Source: a bacterium
GTDB taxonomy: Bacteria > Caldisericota > Caldisericia > Cryosericales > Cryosericaceae
Reading direction: 5' to 3'
Assembly (NCBI GenBank): GCA_021373025.1
Contig: JAJFTL010000022.1
Span: 124,001-188,000, forward strand
DNA length: 64,000 bases
The notes beneath the pieces were generated by a model, which was given only the letters and a program-made list of their open reading frames with translations, made no database searches and had not been told where the DNA came from. The position numbers and the translations under genes are program-made. Shown piece by piece: positions 26,378 through 36,700 of this stretch (within the stretch, counting starts at the first letter, position 1; the number at the start of each line of letters is the position of its first letter).

Positions 26378-27229
26378 ATGGGATCTATCATGGAAGCATC
26401 ACTGTTCACCCGGAAACTGGAGACCGAGATTGGAGGGGGAGTACAGCGACTGAAATCACAGGGACATACTCCCTCATTGACAGTGATCGTGGTGGGAAAT
26501 AGTCCATCGACTATGGTCTACTTCAAGAACATGGCGCACAAAGGCGTTGAGTTGGGCTTCTATGTCGAGCTTCGCAAGGTCGATGATTCAGTTGGATCTG
26601 CCGAGGTATTGCAGCTCATCCACAGACTGAATGATTCCAACGATGTCGACGGCATTCTTGTTGGGCTTCCCTTGCCGAAAGAGTACGATGTGGAATCCAT
26701 TCTTCACGCGATCAGTCCTGACAAGGATGTCGATGCTTTTCATCCATTCAATATGGGGCAGTTGATGATTGGCAAGCCTCGCTTCATTCCTGCCACGGCA
26801 AGATCGATCATTGCTCTTCTTGAGAACTACGGAGTTCGCATTCAGGGCAAGAACGCAGTTGTCGTAGGTCGCAGCACCATCGTGGGCAAACCTGTCGCTT
26901 GTCTGCTTCTTCAGCGGGATGCAACAGTAACCATATGTCACTCGAAGACCGTGGACCTCATCAACTATACTCGTGAGGCTGATATTTTGGTCGTGTCGAT
27001 GGGAAGGCCCAAGGCGATTACTGCAGAGTATGTCAAAGAAGGGGCAGCTGTCATCGACGTAGGTATCAATCATATTGAGGGCAAGATTGTTGGCGACGTC
27101 GACTTCGATGGCGTACGTCCAAAAGCGTCCCTGATTACGCCGGTGCCCGGCGGTGTTGGCGTGCTGACCACACTTATGCTGTTCGACAATGTGCTAAAGG
27201 CTGCGAGGCTCAATGTCGAGAGACTATGA
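26378..27229 (+). CDS. folD: Methylenetetrahydrofolate dehydrogenase/cyclohydrolase
   Basis: Bifunctional enzyme interconverting methylene-, methenyl- and formyl-tetrahydrofolate. It has 283 residues. The active-site Lys is in VYFKNMAHKGVELG (usually YVxxKxK), followed by VDGILVGLPLPKEYD (usually QLPLP). The NADP site is VVGRSTIVGKPVACLL. The C-terminal GVGVLTTLMLFDNVLKAA is typical. The substitution of QLPLP by GLPLP is notable. The start follows AAGGAG. It converges on birA, with the DHPS-like gene next door. Confidence 0.93.
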   Translation: MGSIMEASLFTRKLETEIGGGVQRLKSQGHTPSLTVIVVGNSPSTMVYFKNMAHKGVELGFYVELRKVDDSVGSAEVLQLIHRLNDSNDVDGILVGLPLPKEYDVESILHAISPDKDVDAFHPFNMGQLMIGKPRFIPATARSIIALLENYGVRIQGKNAVVVGRSTIVGKPVACLLLQRDATVTICHSKTVDLINYTREADILVVSMGRPKAITAEYVKEGAAVIDVGINHIEGKIVGDVDFDGVRPKASLITPVPGGVGVLTTLMLFDNVLKAARLNVERL

Positions 27230-27244
27230 GTGAGAGAAGACCGG

Positions 27245-27958
27245 TTACCAGAGGTAGATGCTTCCGGCGCTTATCTCACTGAGTGATCCGTCTTGCTGTT
27301 GAAGGAGGAGCCCACCGGTTTCTGATACTCCAGTAACACGGCCTACATCGTGCTGATTGTTGAATTCGATAGTGACCAGTTCGCCGCGCAGGGCGAGATT
27401 ATCGTTCATCCAGGCACTGAACGCGTGAAACCCGTGCTGTACGAGAATGTCGATGTTCAGGTCAAGGATGTCCACAATGGCTCGGGTGATAGGTTCCAGC
27501 TCGAGAGTATGTCCAAGTTCCCAGCTTACTGAGGTGGCCCGTGGAAGCTGTTGCTGCGACACTGCGTTGTTGACATTGAGACCAATGCCCAGCAGCAGGG
27601 TCGTCCGTTCGGGGGCGACGAGAGTCTCCGCAAGAATGCCGCAGACTTTTCTGCGGTGCAACAGGAGATCGTTGGGCCACTTCACGACTGCCTGAAGACC
27701 CGTCTGCGTCGTCAGCACAGCAGCCACACCTTGTGCTGCTGCCATAGCAGCTTGCTGAACTGCTGCGGCTGATGGTACGTCGAAGGCCGTCGTTAGCCAG
27801 AGTCCCCCTGGCGGCGAGTTCCAGCTCTTGCCATCTCGCCCTCTTCCGGCTGACTGAGTAGCCGCGGCGATGGCAAATGGCAGTGGGTGGCCCGCAGCTG
27901 TGACCTGGCGTGCGACGTCTTGGGTTGAGCCTACCTGTTGGTAGGTGATGAGTTCCAT
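27245..27958 (-). CDS. birA: Biotin-protein ligase (no repressor domain)
   Basis: Attaches biotin to carrier proteins through biotinyl-AMP. The 237 residues correspond to the catalytic and C-terminal SH3-like domains only; the N-terminal helix-turn-helix of bifunctional BirA is missing, so it should not repress transcription. The GRGRDGKSWNSPPGGLWLT loop binds biotinyl-AMP, and VKWPNDLLLHRRKVCGILAE carries the catalytic Lys region. It overlaps the upstream DHPS-like gene by 28 bases, so the two are probably co-translated. Confidence 0.92.
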   Translation of the reverse strand: MELITYQQVGSTQDVARQVTAAGHPLPFAIAAATQSAGRGRDGKSWNSPPGGLWLTTAFDVPSAAAVQQAAMAAAQGVAAVLTTQTGLQAVVKWPNDLLLHRRKVCGILAETLVAPERTTLLLGIGLNVNNAVSQQQLPRATSVSWELGHTLELEPITRAIVDILDLNIDILVQHGFHAFSAWMNDNLALRGELVTIEFNNQHDVGRVTGVSETGGLLLQQQDGSLSEISAGSIYLW

Positions 27959-28950
27959 GGGTTGTGGCTGACGGCTGTCAACAGTCCGCGGAGGTGATGG
28001 GGTATGTCTGTGATGAACACGCTTGTTCCATGGTCGAAAAGCCGTGTCAAGGTCGTCACTTGCGTGTTCATGGACAGCATAGCCAAGTCTTGTCGCCTCA
28101 TGAAGACGGCATCCAGGCGAGGAAGGGTCGTGGGAACGGGGCTGATTGAGGCAGTTTTGCCATCAGTGCACTTGAGTGCTGCGGTTATGAAAAGTCGTTC
28201 GGATACGGCTTCCGTTGTCATGAGTTTCTCGATGAATTCCATTGATCTCTCGCCGGTACATAAGGCTAGTACTGCTCCGTCCGTGGGCCTCGAGCGATAC
28301 CCCTGCTGCACGATGACAGGCATGGCGGATGTGACATCGATCGGCGGCTTATCTGGTGCCCATGCAGCAACAGGACAGCCAGAACTTTCAGCAAGGTGCT
28401 GAGCCACTTCCTGTACCACGGCAGTGTTGGAGCCCGTCACAACCAGGAAGTCTGATCGCTCTTCAAGGAGATTCCAGCCATGGGCAACAGGGTTGGCGGC
28501 CTGATCGTGCACCCCGGGAGGGTGAATGTCGCAGTCCACGAGTCCACCAACAGCAATATCTCCGGAGGAACCCAGCCAATGCTTGAGGGGGCGCGCAGGC
28601 GAAAGGTGTGCAAACAGTACCAGTTGCGACGCGAGTTCCGAGAGTCCAAAGGGCTGCTGCTTCAGTGTACCAGCAAGCAGATCGTATTGCGCCAGCGTTC
28701 CCATGAGGATACAGTCAACTCGTGGTGCTTCCATGCAGAGAGCTCCCGACGGAACGGCAGCCTCGCCGCCCTTTGCCAGCATCTCCTGTTTCAGGATGTT
28801 GGCTGCCTTCGGCAGCAGACCCCTCACTCGTAGTACGAGAAATACCGCTTTTGGCGCCATAATGTTGGTGCCGGTAACGTGACATCCCAGGTCCGCTAAC
28901 AAGGCACGGGCTTCTCCAACTGTTGCTGCATGTAGTGATGAGAGCGTCAT
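27931..28950 (-). CDS. Degenerate dihydropteroate synthase-like protein
   Basis: A 339-residue protein. Residues 1 to about 120 match the N-terminal extension carried by dihydropteroate synthases of many anaerobes (IMAPKAVFLVLRVRG, ILKQEMLAKGGEAAV, LMGTLAQYDLL, QPFGLSELA). The rest has the order and spacing of a DHPS barrel, but the signatures are gone. Where NVTPDSFSDGG is expected there is LVDCDIHPPGVHD; the GADIIDIGGEST position reads RSDFLVVTGSNT. Catalytic Asn, Asp and Lys residues seem lost, so synthase activity is unlikely. It overlaps birA and lies near folD. The role is unknown. Confidence 0.6.
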   Translation of the reverse strand: MTLSSLHAATVGEARALLADLGCHVTGTNIMAPKAVFLVLRVRGLLPKAANILKQEMLAKGGEAAVPSGALCMEAPRVDCILMGTLAQYDLLAGTLKQQPFGLSELASQLVLFAHLSPARPLKHWLGSSGDIAVGGLVDCDIHPPGVHDQAANPVAHGWNLLEERSDFLVVTGSNTAVVQEVAQHLAESSGCPVAAWAPDKPPIDVTSAMPVIVQQGYRSRPTDGAVLALCTGERSMEFIEKLMTTEAVSERLFITAALKCTDGKTASISPVPTTLPRLDAVFMRRQDLAMLSMNTQVTTLTRLFDHGTSVFITDIPHHLRGLLTAVSHNPWNSSPTNR

Positions 28951-29002
28951 GGTGTCTCGGTTCTCCGCGCAGTTAATGATCTCTCAAGATAGTTCCGCAT
29001 AA

Positions 29003-29030
29003 TTGTATTCTTCTCGCTGAGGACTACAAT
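29003..29030 (+). promoter_or_regulatory. Promoter of the double nucleotidase gene
   Basis: TTGTAT (29003-29008), 16 bases, TACAAT (29025-29030). The predicted leader is about 35 bases and holds AGGAGG before the ATG, so this gene is expressed in the leadered way. Confidence 0.55.
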
Positions 29031-29072
29031 ACTAGCGTAGGATATTTCTATTCTATAGTCAGGAGGAATGCA

Positions 29073-32000
29073 ATGAGGAAGCGCCTATCAATGCTGCTCA
29101 CTGTTGTTTTGGTCCTTAGTCTGGCATTGGCGAGCTTGCCACTCAAGGGTGTGTCGGCTGCAACAACGGTCAAAATAACATTGCTTGAGACGAGCGATGT
29201 TCACGGGGCTGTCTATCCGTATGACTACTTCAAGGGTGCGCCGGCAACGGGCGGGCTTGCTCAGTTATCAACCCTCATCAAGGGTGTCAGAGCTGACAAC
29301 CCGAACACATTGTTGCTGGACGATGGTGATAATCAGCAGGGCACTCCTCTGACCTACTATTTCAATAAGGTTGACACGACCACGCCGAACCCGATGGTCA
29401 CAGCCATGAACCTCATGGGATACGATGCTATGGGGCTCGGCAACCATGAATTCAACTACGGGCTAACGGTGGTTGACAAGGCGCGTTCTGAATCCAAGTT
29501 CCCATGGCTGTCCGCCAACATCTACAAGGAGGATGGTACTAACTACTTCACTCCGTATATTGTCAAGACGGTAGCCGGCGTAAAGATCGGGGTCCTGGGT
29601 TTGACAACAAAGAACATCCCGAACTGGGAAGTCCCGGGCAACATCGCCGGACTTGTATTCAAGGATACGGTCGAGGAGGCGCAGAAATGGGTGAAGGTTC
29701 TCAAGGACACTGAGAAGGTTGACCTGGTCGTTCTGCTGGCCCACGAGGGGTTTGAGAAGGACATCGATACTGGCAAGGATCTCGGGACATCGATCGAGAA
29801 CCAATGCTATGCAATTGCGACCACTGTGCCGGACATCGATGTGCTGTTGACCGGGCATACACACCTTTCCATTCCTGGCAAAACGCTCAACGGCGTGCTG
29901 GTGATGCAGCCGAAGAATGCGGGTGTCGAGCTGTGCCGCGCTGACATCACGATGGAGCAAACGGCTTCTGGCTGGAAAGTGGTCTCGAAGACTGGTACGA
30001 ACATCCCAGTGACAGCCAGCACAGTTGCGGATCAGGCTATTCTTGACGCAACGAAGACCCAGCACGAAGCGGCCATGGCATACATGACGCAGCCTATTGG
30101 CCAAGCTAGCGGGGATTTCCCTGGTGCTGCGTCCCGGACCCAGGACAGTGCCATCATGGACCTGATTCAGAAAGTCCAGATGAAGTATGCCAACACCGAC
30201 CTATCGCTTGCGGCGATGCTGCCAGGTGTTCCCCCCAGCTTCAGCAAAGGGCCGCTAACGGTACGTGACATGTATTCGCTTTACATCTATGAGAATACGC
30301 TCTTTGCCATCAAGGTGACGGGCCAGCAGATCAAGGATGAGCTGGAATGGTCAGCCAGGTACTTTAACACATATGACTACAGCAAGACGGCCACGAGCCT
30401 TGTCAATTCGAGTGTGCCCGGCTATAACTACGACATGCTGGAAGGTGCAAACTATGTCATTGATGTCACCAAGCCGGTGGGGCAACGCATCATCGGACTG
30501 ACCTATCATGGCCAGCCCATGGACATGAATGCTACTTATACGCTGGCTCTCAACAATTACCGTGCAGGTGGCGGTGGCTTCCTTGGGTTCAAGGGTGCAC
30601 CGATTGTCTATCAATCCAGCGACGAAATCCGCAATCTGTTGATCCAGTATGTTAAGGACGTGGGAACCATCGAACCGTCGGTCAACAACAACTGGTACCT
30701 TGTGCCCGATTACCTCGCCTCCAAGTACCGGCCTGCCATTGATACCTTGAACAGACAAGGCGCGCTCACTGAGTTCCCTCCGGGTGCGTTTGCTCCTGAT
30801 TCGACTGCATCTCGTGGAGATCTGGCGGCGATGATTGCCGGGTCATACGTCGCGGCAAACAGTCGCAATAACGGAAGCTCCTTCGTAGACGTTGCTAGCA
30901 ATAGTTGGTATGCTCGGTCCATCGGGACGCTGAAGGTTTTCAACATTATGAATGGTACATCTGCAAAGACGTTTGCACCTGACGCTCCTGTGACGACTGA
31001 GCAGGCTATTGCGACTCTCCTCAGAGCGGACGGTTACGGTTCCGATGCAGCGAAGTATACAGGGGCTCTGGCCAGTACAGGCGATATGCCATCAGACTGG
31101 GCTGTGCCCTATATGGCTTTTGCGCAGGCCAACGGCTTTATTACATCTGCCCAGGCCATGGCTCCAAAACACCAGCTGACCAGAGGTGAACTGGCGGATA
31201 TGATCGTCAAGGTGCGGTTCCCGACCGTTGTCATTATGCACACCAACGATTTCCACGGGAATCTGGTCCCTACGGTCGATGCCAACAAGAATAGCGTCGC
31301 AGGGGCAGCTCGTGAGGCCACTATCATCAACAACGTGCGCAGCGCGTTTGGCATAGACCACGTTCTGCTGGTGGACGCAGGCGACGCGATCCAGGGTGCT
31401 ACGGTGGCGAACCTGTTCCAGGGCAAGAGCGTGACGGATGCGTACAACGCCATGGGCTACGATGTGGCGACCCTGGGCAACCACGAATGGGATTACGGTC
31501 AGGAAGTTCTCAAGGACAGGATCGCGGACGCGAAGTTCGTCTATGTTAATTCCAACCTGACCGGCAACAATCTGGGATGGAAGTCCAGCGTGATCAAGAA
31601 CATCGCTGGCATCAACATCGGGTTATTCGGCCTGATGACGTCGGACTACCCGATCATCGTCACGCCGTCCAGTCAGACAAATGTCACGGTCGAGGATCCG
31701 ATAGCAGCAGCCAAGACGGAGGTCGCAGACCTCAGAGCCCAGGGAGCTCAGTATATCGTTGCTCTCAGCCACTGCGGCTATGAGAATGGTGGTGCTCCTC
31801 TGGATCCCGCTATCGCTGCAGGAGCTCCTGGCATCAACCTGATCATCGGCGGTCACTCGCATACAGTTCTGAAGACCCCTGTGATGGTTGGCAAGACCAT
31901 GATCACCCAGACTGGCACGGCAGGCGCATACGTTGGTAAGGAAGTCATTGACTTCACGACCTACCATGGCAAGGTAACCGGACAGAGCGTTGCCTACGAA

Positions 32001-32675
32001 CTTGTGCCTACGGTGACCTCCGTTGCCCAGGACCCTGCCATCAAGGCTATCGTCGACGGATATAACAACCAGTTGACTGCCAAGCTCAACGTCGTCATCG
32101 GCAAGGCTCTTGTTGCTCTCAATGGCGAGCGCGCAGACGTTCGCACGAAGGAAACCAATCTTGGCAACTACGTCGCCGACTGGATGCGTGTCTCAACTGG
32201 TGCTGACATTGCATTCATCGGCGGCGGCAGCATTCGTGTCTCAGTTCCTGCGGGCGACGTCACAGTAGGTAACGTCTATGCCATGCTTCCGTTTGACAAC
32301 TTCCTCGAAGTCCTTGAGATCAAGGGCTCTACGCTCAAGGCGTGCCTCGAGAATTCAGTCAGCGCATATCCTGCCCAGTCTGGCGCATTTGCACAGATCT
32401 CAGGGTTCAGTTTCTCGTTCGATCCGTCAAAGAAAGCGGGATCACGTGTCGTCAGCATTACCAAGGACGGCAAACCCATGGACATGGATGCAACCTACAA
32501 GCTGGCTGTGCAGGACTACAACGCTATCGGAGGCGATGGATACAGCATGCTCGTGGGCGCCAAGGTTGTGTATAAGACCAGCGAATGGAACCGTGATGGT
32601 CTTGTGAATTACATCAAGGCAAATCCAGAGATTAATCCGACCGTCGAAGGCCGAATTACGGTCGTCAAGCCCTAG
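29073..32675 (+). CDS. Secreted double 5'-nucleotidase/phosphodiesterase with SLH repeats
   Basis: A 1200-residue secreted protein with a signal peptide ending near residue 29. It holds two full UshA/CpdB-like units. The first (about 35-540) has TSDVHG, DDGDNQQG, GNHEFNYG, a GHTH motif and a nucleotidase C-terminal domain. The second (about 722-1200) has HTNDFHGN, DAGDAIQG, GNHEWDYG, GGHSHT and GNYVADWMR. Between them, about 550-715, are S-layer homology repeats (FAPDSTASRGDLAAMI, FAPDAPVTTEQAIATLL). It probably releases phosphate or nucleosides from nucleotides at the cell surface. Central SLH placement is unusual. AGGAGG precedes the start. Confidence 0.9.
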   Translation: MRKRLSMLLTVVLVLSLALASLPLKGVSAATTVKITLLETSDVHGAVYPYDYFKGAPATGGLAQLSTLIKGVRADNPNTLLLDDGDNQQGTPLTYYFNKVDTTTPNPMVTAMNLMGYDAMGLGNHEFNYGLTVVDKARSESKFPWLSANIYKEDGTNYFTPYIVKTVAGVKIGVLGLTTKNIPNWEVPGNIAGLVFKDTVEEAQKWVKVLKDTEKVDLVVLLAHEGFEKDIDTGKDLGTSIENQCYAIATTVPDIDVLLTGHTHLSIPGKTLNGVLVMQPKNAGVELCRADITMEQTASGWKVVSKTGTNIPVTASTVADQAILDATKTQHEAAMAYMTQPIGQASGDFPGAASRTQDSAIMDLIQKVQMKYANTDLSLAAMLPGVPPSFSKGPLTVRDMYSLYIYENTLFAIKVTGQQIKDELEWSARYFNTYDYSKTATSLVNSSVPGYNYDMLEGANYVIDVTKPVGQRIIGLTYHGQPMDMNATYTLALNNYRAGGGGFLGFKGAPIVYQSSDEIRNLLIQYVKDVGTIEPSVNNNWYLVPDYLASKYRPAIDTLNRQGALTEFPPGAFAPDSTASRGDLAAMIAGSYVAANSRNNGSSFVDVASNSWYARSIGTLKVFNIMNGTSAKTFAPDAPVTTEQAIATLLRADGYGSDAAKYTGALASTGDMPSDWAVPYMAFAQANGFITSAQAMAPKHQLTRGELADMIVKVRFPTVVIMHTNDFHGNLVPTVDANKNSVAGAAREATIINNVRSAFGIDHVLLVDAGDAIQGATVANLFQGKSVTDAYNAMGYDVATLGNHEWDYGQEVLKDRIADAKFVYVNSNLTGNNLGWKSSVIKNIAGINIGLFGLMTSDYPIIVTPSSQTNVTVEDPIAAAKTEVADLRAQGAQYIVALSHCGYENGGAPLDPAIAAGAPGINLIIGGHSHTVLKTPVMVGKTMITQTGTAGAYVGKEVIDFTTYHGKVTGQSVAYELVPTVTSVAQDPAIKAIVDGYNNQLTAKLNVVIGKALVALNGERADVRTKETNLGNYVADWMRVSTGADIAFIGGGSIRVSVPAGDVTVGNVYAMLPFDNFLEVLEIKGSTLKACLENSVSAYPAQSGAFAQISGFSFSFDPSKKAGSRVVSITKDGKPMDMDATYKLAVQDYNAIGGDGYSMLVGAKVVYKTSEWNRDGLVNYIKANPEINPTVEGRITVVKP

Positions 32676-32697
32676 GATAGTATCGTCTGATTGATCG

Positions 32698-32729
32698 GAG
32701 GGCCGGCAGCAGCCGGCCCTCTTTGTTTT
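32698..32729 (+). terminator. Terminator after the nucleotidase gene
   Basis: A perfect ten-base stem (GAGGGCCGGC/GCCGGCCCTC) with loop AGCA, then TTTGTTTT. Confidence 0.93.
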
Positions 32730-32738
32730 AGTGTACCA

Positions 32739-32775
32739 TTGCGCTTGTGCTGAAAGAGGAGACAATCGAAGCATG
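32739..32775 (+). promoter_or_regulatory. Leaderless promoter of rnhC
   Basis: TTGCGC (32739-32744), 16 bases, GACAAT (32761-32766), six bases to ATG 32773. The layout is the same as at glmM. A GAGGAG at 32756-32761 is too far from the ATG for normal Shine-Dalgarno use and overlaps the -10 box. Confidence 0.52.
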
Positions 32776-33654
32776 AACAGCATCAAGATCATGACCAGGA
32801 AGGAGCAGGAACATCTGCGAGCGGCGCTTCGCGCACGCGGAGGCACGGACGTGGAGGATGTTCCACCGGGCGCTATTTTTGTTCTTAGAGACGGGGAAAG
32901 CGTTGTTACTGCCTACAAAAGCGGGAAAGTGCTCTTCCAGGGGAAGAATGCCGCAGAGGTAGCTGGTTTGGCTGAAAAGATACTCGAGCACGCTGTCGAA
33001 AAGAAAGAGCCAATCATGCGGTTTCCAATTGTTGGTGGCGACGAGTCTGGCAAGGGCGACCTGTTTGGTCCGCTCGTGATTGCAGCGTTCGTGACTCACG
33101 ACGATGTCGAAAGGCATAGAGCGGTTGAGGCAGGAGCGCGTGACTGCAAGCTGATGTCTGACAAGGACGTACAGATAGTGGCGGAGAGACTCCGAGGCAT
33201 CGGAACGTCGGCGGTCCGTGTCCTGATGCCTATGGACTATAATGCTCGGTACGCACGTGTACGGAATGTCAACATCTTGCTGAACGAGAGCTATAGGGAG
33301 TTGCTGCACGACGTCGCGGTCAGTTCAGGGGCACAGACTGTCATTCTGGATAAGTATGGTGGAAGGGCCCTCGAACTCTGGCAGGGCACGCAGCAGTTTC
33401 AATTCGTTGTGGAAAGCCACGCAGAACGCTACCCCGAAGTAGCTGCCGCTTCTGTTCTTGCCAGGGCAGCGTTTCTTGACGGGCTTGACGAGACAGCAAG
33501 GGAACATGGTCTATCTCACCTGCCCAAAGGGGCGTCAATCGAGGTTCAGGTTCTCATGCGTCAATTGGCGTTACAGAAGGGAAAGGACTGGCTGCGAGGA
33601 GTCGCGAAGGTGAATTTCGCTCCCGTGAGAGAGTACTTGGATGGCCTGTTCTGA
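32773..33654 (+). CDS. rnhC: Ribonuclease HIII
   Basis: Degrades the RNA strand of RNA/DNA hybrids, 293 residues. The N-terminal 80 or so residues form the TBP-like hybrid-binding domain typical of HIII (GAIFVLRDGESVVTAYKSGKVLFQG). The catalytic domain has GGDESGKGDLFGPLVIAAF with the first acidic pair, SDKDVQ, and a VVESHAERYPEVAAASVLARA block near the C-terminus. I chose ATG 32773: it fits both the domain start and the leaderless promoter; an upstream GTG at 32731 would cover the -35 box. Confidence 0.93.
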   Translation: MNSIKIMTRKEQEHLRAALRARGGTDVEDVPPGAIFVLRDGESVVTAYKSGKVLFQGKNAAEVAGLAEKILEHAVEKKEPIMRFPIVGGDESGKGDLFGPLVIAAFVTHDDVERHRAVEAGARDCKLMSDKDVQIVAERLRGIGTSAVRVLMPMDYNARYARVRNVNILLNESYRELLHDVAVSSGAQTVILDKYGGRALELWQGTQQFQFVVESHAERYPEVAAASVLARAAFLDGLDETAREHGLSHLPKGASIEVQVLMRQLALQKGKDWLRGVAKVNFAPVREYLDGLF

Positions 33655-33678
33655 AGCGAACCGGTGATCTTGGAACGG

Positions 33679-33706
33679 TTGACAACGCCTACCAGGGCCG
33701 TACTAT
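33679..33706 (+). promoter_or_regulatory. Promoter of ileS
   Basis: TTGACA (33679-33684), 16 bases, TACTAT (33701-33706), about 45 bases before the start. The leader carries GAGGAG. It is too short for a T-box. Confidence 0.6.
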
Positions 33707-33751
33707 ATATCGTGATTTTCGGAGCCAAACCTTCACGCGAGGAGACGCCTC

Positions 33752-36700
33752 ATGTTTAATCCTGTATCACCTGCTGACCAAGTTGTGCAGCAGGAAGTTG
33801 CTACTATTGAGTTCTGGGAAAGCAGCCATATCTTCGAGAAGTCGCTCGAGCTGAGCAAACAGAAGAAGCGCTTTGTCTTCTTTGAGGGACCACCGACAGC
33901 GAATGGCATGCCGGGTGTGCATCATGGTCTCGCCCGCGTTTTCAAGGACACGATTCTCAGGTACAAGGCTGGAACCGGTTTCTATGTGCCACGCAAGGGG
34001 GGCTGGGACTGTCAAGGTCTCCCTGTGGAGATCGAGGTTGAGAGACGGCTTCACATCAGCGGCAAACAGCAGATTGAAGAGTATGGTGTCGAAGCGTTTG
34101 TCCGTGAATGTCAGAACAGTGTATTCACTTACAAAGCAGAATGGGAAAAGATGACCAGTCGCATCGGGTTCTGGCTGGACACTGAGCATGCCTATGCGAC
34201 GTACACGAACGACTATATCGAGTCGGTCTGGCATATTCTGAAGACGCTTTACGATCGGGGATTGCTATACCAGGGGCACAAGGTTGTCCCATACTGCCCT
34301 CGTTGTGGAACAGCCCTATCGATGCATGAAGTTGCTCAGGGGTACAGGAACGTTTCTGAAGAGACAGTCTTCGTCAAGTTTACACTCACGTCGGGAGACT
34401 TGGTTGGGGTGAAGGCATTGGTCTGGACAACAACGCCTTGGACGCTCCCCAGCAACGTGGCACTTGCAGTCAATCCCGATGTGGACTACATGGTTGTCGA
34501 GTTCGGCGGTGAACGGTACCTGCTTGCCTCGGCAAGGTTGGCAGCGGTGTTTGGCCATGATGCAGAGCATGTGAAAGTACTTCATAGCTATAAGGGAAGC
34601 GATCTGAGTGGAATCCGGTATGATCGCCTCTATGATTTTGCAGATGCCACACCGGATGAGCTGAAGCGTGGGTGGCGGATTGTCACCGCAGACTTTGTCA
34701 CCACGACGGACGGAACTGGCATCGTCCACATAGCACCTGCCTTTGGCGAGGATGATCTCAATGTTGGGCTGAAGGAGGGATTACCATTTGTTCAGCTGGT
34801 CGATCTTGCAGGCAGGTTCACGGCCGAAGTCAGGCCCTGGGCAGGAAGGGATGCGAAGGGGAGCGATCCTGACATACGCCGTCAGCTAAAAGCGGATAGC
34901 AAGTTGTTCAAAACCGAAAGGATAGAACATGACTATCCATTCTGCTGGCGATGCGACACCCCTCTTCTCTACTATGCCAAGGATTCATGGTTTGTGCGGA
35001 CGACTGCGTTTAAGGACGAGATGATTGCCAATAACCAGAAGATCAACTGGTATCCCGCTCACATCAAGGATGGACGGTTTGGCAACTGGCTGGAGAATGT
35101 CAAGGATTGGGCGTTATCGCGTGAGCGCTACTGGGGAACACCATTACCGATCTGGAAGTGTGATTCTTGTGGCCATCAGCATGCAGTGGGTTCTATCGCT
35201 GAACTCAATGCGATGGCAATCAATCCCGACCCGAACCTTGAGCTGCATCGTCCATATGTGGACAAGATCGAATTGCGATGTCCTGAATGCGGAGGCGTCA
35301 TGCACCGGGTCCCGGAGGTCATTGATGTGTGGTTCGATTCTGGTTCAATGCCATACGCTCAATGGCACTATCCCTTCGAAAACCAGGATGAGTTCGCGAA
35401 CATGTACCCGGCTGACTTCATTTCGGAAGGCATCGACCAAACCCGTGGGTGGTTCTACACGCTGCATGCCATCTCTACAGCTCTCTATGACCAGCCAGCT
35501 TTCAAAAACTGTATGGTCCTTGAGCTAGTGCTGGATGAAAAAGGGCGCAAGATGAGCAAGCATGTGGGCAATGTCATTGATCCCTGGAGTATCCTTGACA
35601 AACAGGGAGCTGATGCATTCCGATGGGCGCTATATACGAGCACCCCGCCTTGGTATCCGAGAAGGTTCGGTCCGACCGTTGTTGCCGATGCCTTGAAGAA
35701 CTTCATCATACCACTGCGGAATGTGTACAGTTTCTTCGTCCTCTATGCGAATATCGACCACTTCGATCCCGCTGACATCCAGATTCCGTTTGATCGACGA
35801 TCCGAGTTGGACCGCTGGCTCCTCAGCCGATTCCAGGTATTGGTCCGCGACGTCCGGGCGAATATGGAGGTCTATGAAATCAATCCCGCGACAAAACTCA
35901 TTCAGGCGTTTGTCGAGGAGTTAAGCAACTGGTATGTACGCCTAAGCAGACGACGTTTTTGGAAGAGCGAGAACGACACCGACAAACTGTCTGCCTACCA
36001 GACGCTGTACAGCGTTCTCGTCGATCTGGCTCGACTTCTGATGCCATTTACACCCTTCATGTCGGAGGAGATCTATCAGAATCTTGTTCGGTCTGTGAAT
36101 AGTGATGCCCCGCTTTCTGTGCACTTCCTGGATCTTCCGACGTTCGATGAAGAGCTTTTTGACGGACAATTGACAGCATCGATGCAAGTGGTCATGGATG
36201 TTGTGTCACTGGGACGGTCGGCCAGAAAGCAGGCGGGTGTCAAGACACGACAGCCGCTCGGCGCAGTGGCTGTGTATGTTCATGATGCGGAGATTCACGA
36301 AGCAATCGTTTCGCACGCGGATATCATTCGCGATGAACTGAACGTAAAGTCGATCACTGAAGTCACGCATGCTTCTGACATAGCCGAGTTTACCCTGCGG
36401 CCAAATCTCCCGGTCCTTGGCAGGAGAGCGGGAAAGTCGATTCCTTTGATTCAAAAGGCACTGGCTGTCGATGCGGAGAGAGTGTATGCAGAACTTCAGA
36501 CGAGCGGGCATGCTGTCCTGGATCTGGATGGTACGACATTTCTGTTGACCAGCGATGACGTCATCAGCTCGGTGTCAGGGAAAGGTGGGCTGTTCGCAGC
36601 TTCAGCGGCGAATGTCGTCGTTGCCATTGACCCCGTTATCAGCCCTGAGCTTCGGGCCGAGTGGTATGTGCGCGAGGTCGAGCACTTTGTCCAGGGACAG

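Noticed and set aside
33661-33751. T-box or other riboswitch before ileS
   Set aside because: The leader is only about 40 bases from the predicted start; no T-box motif.
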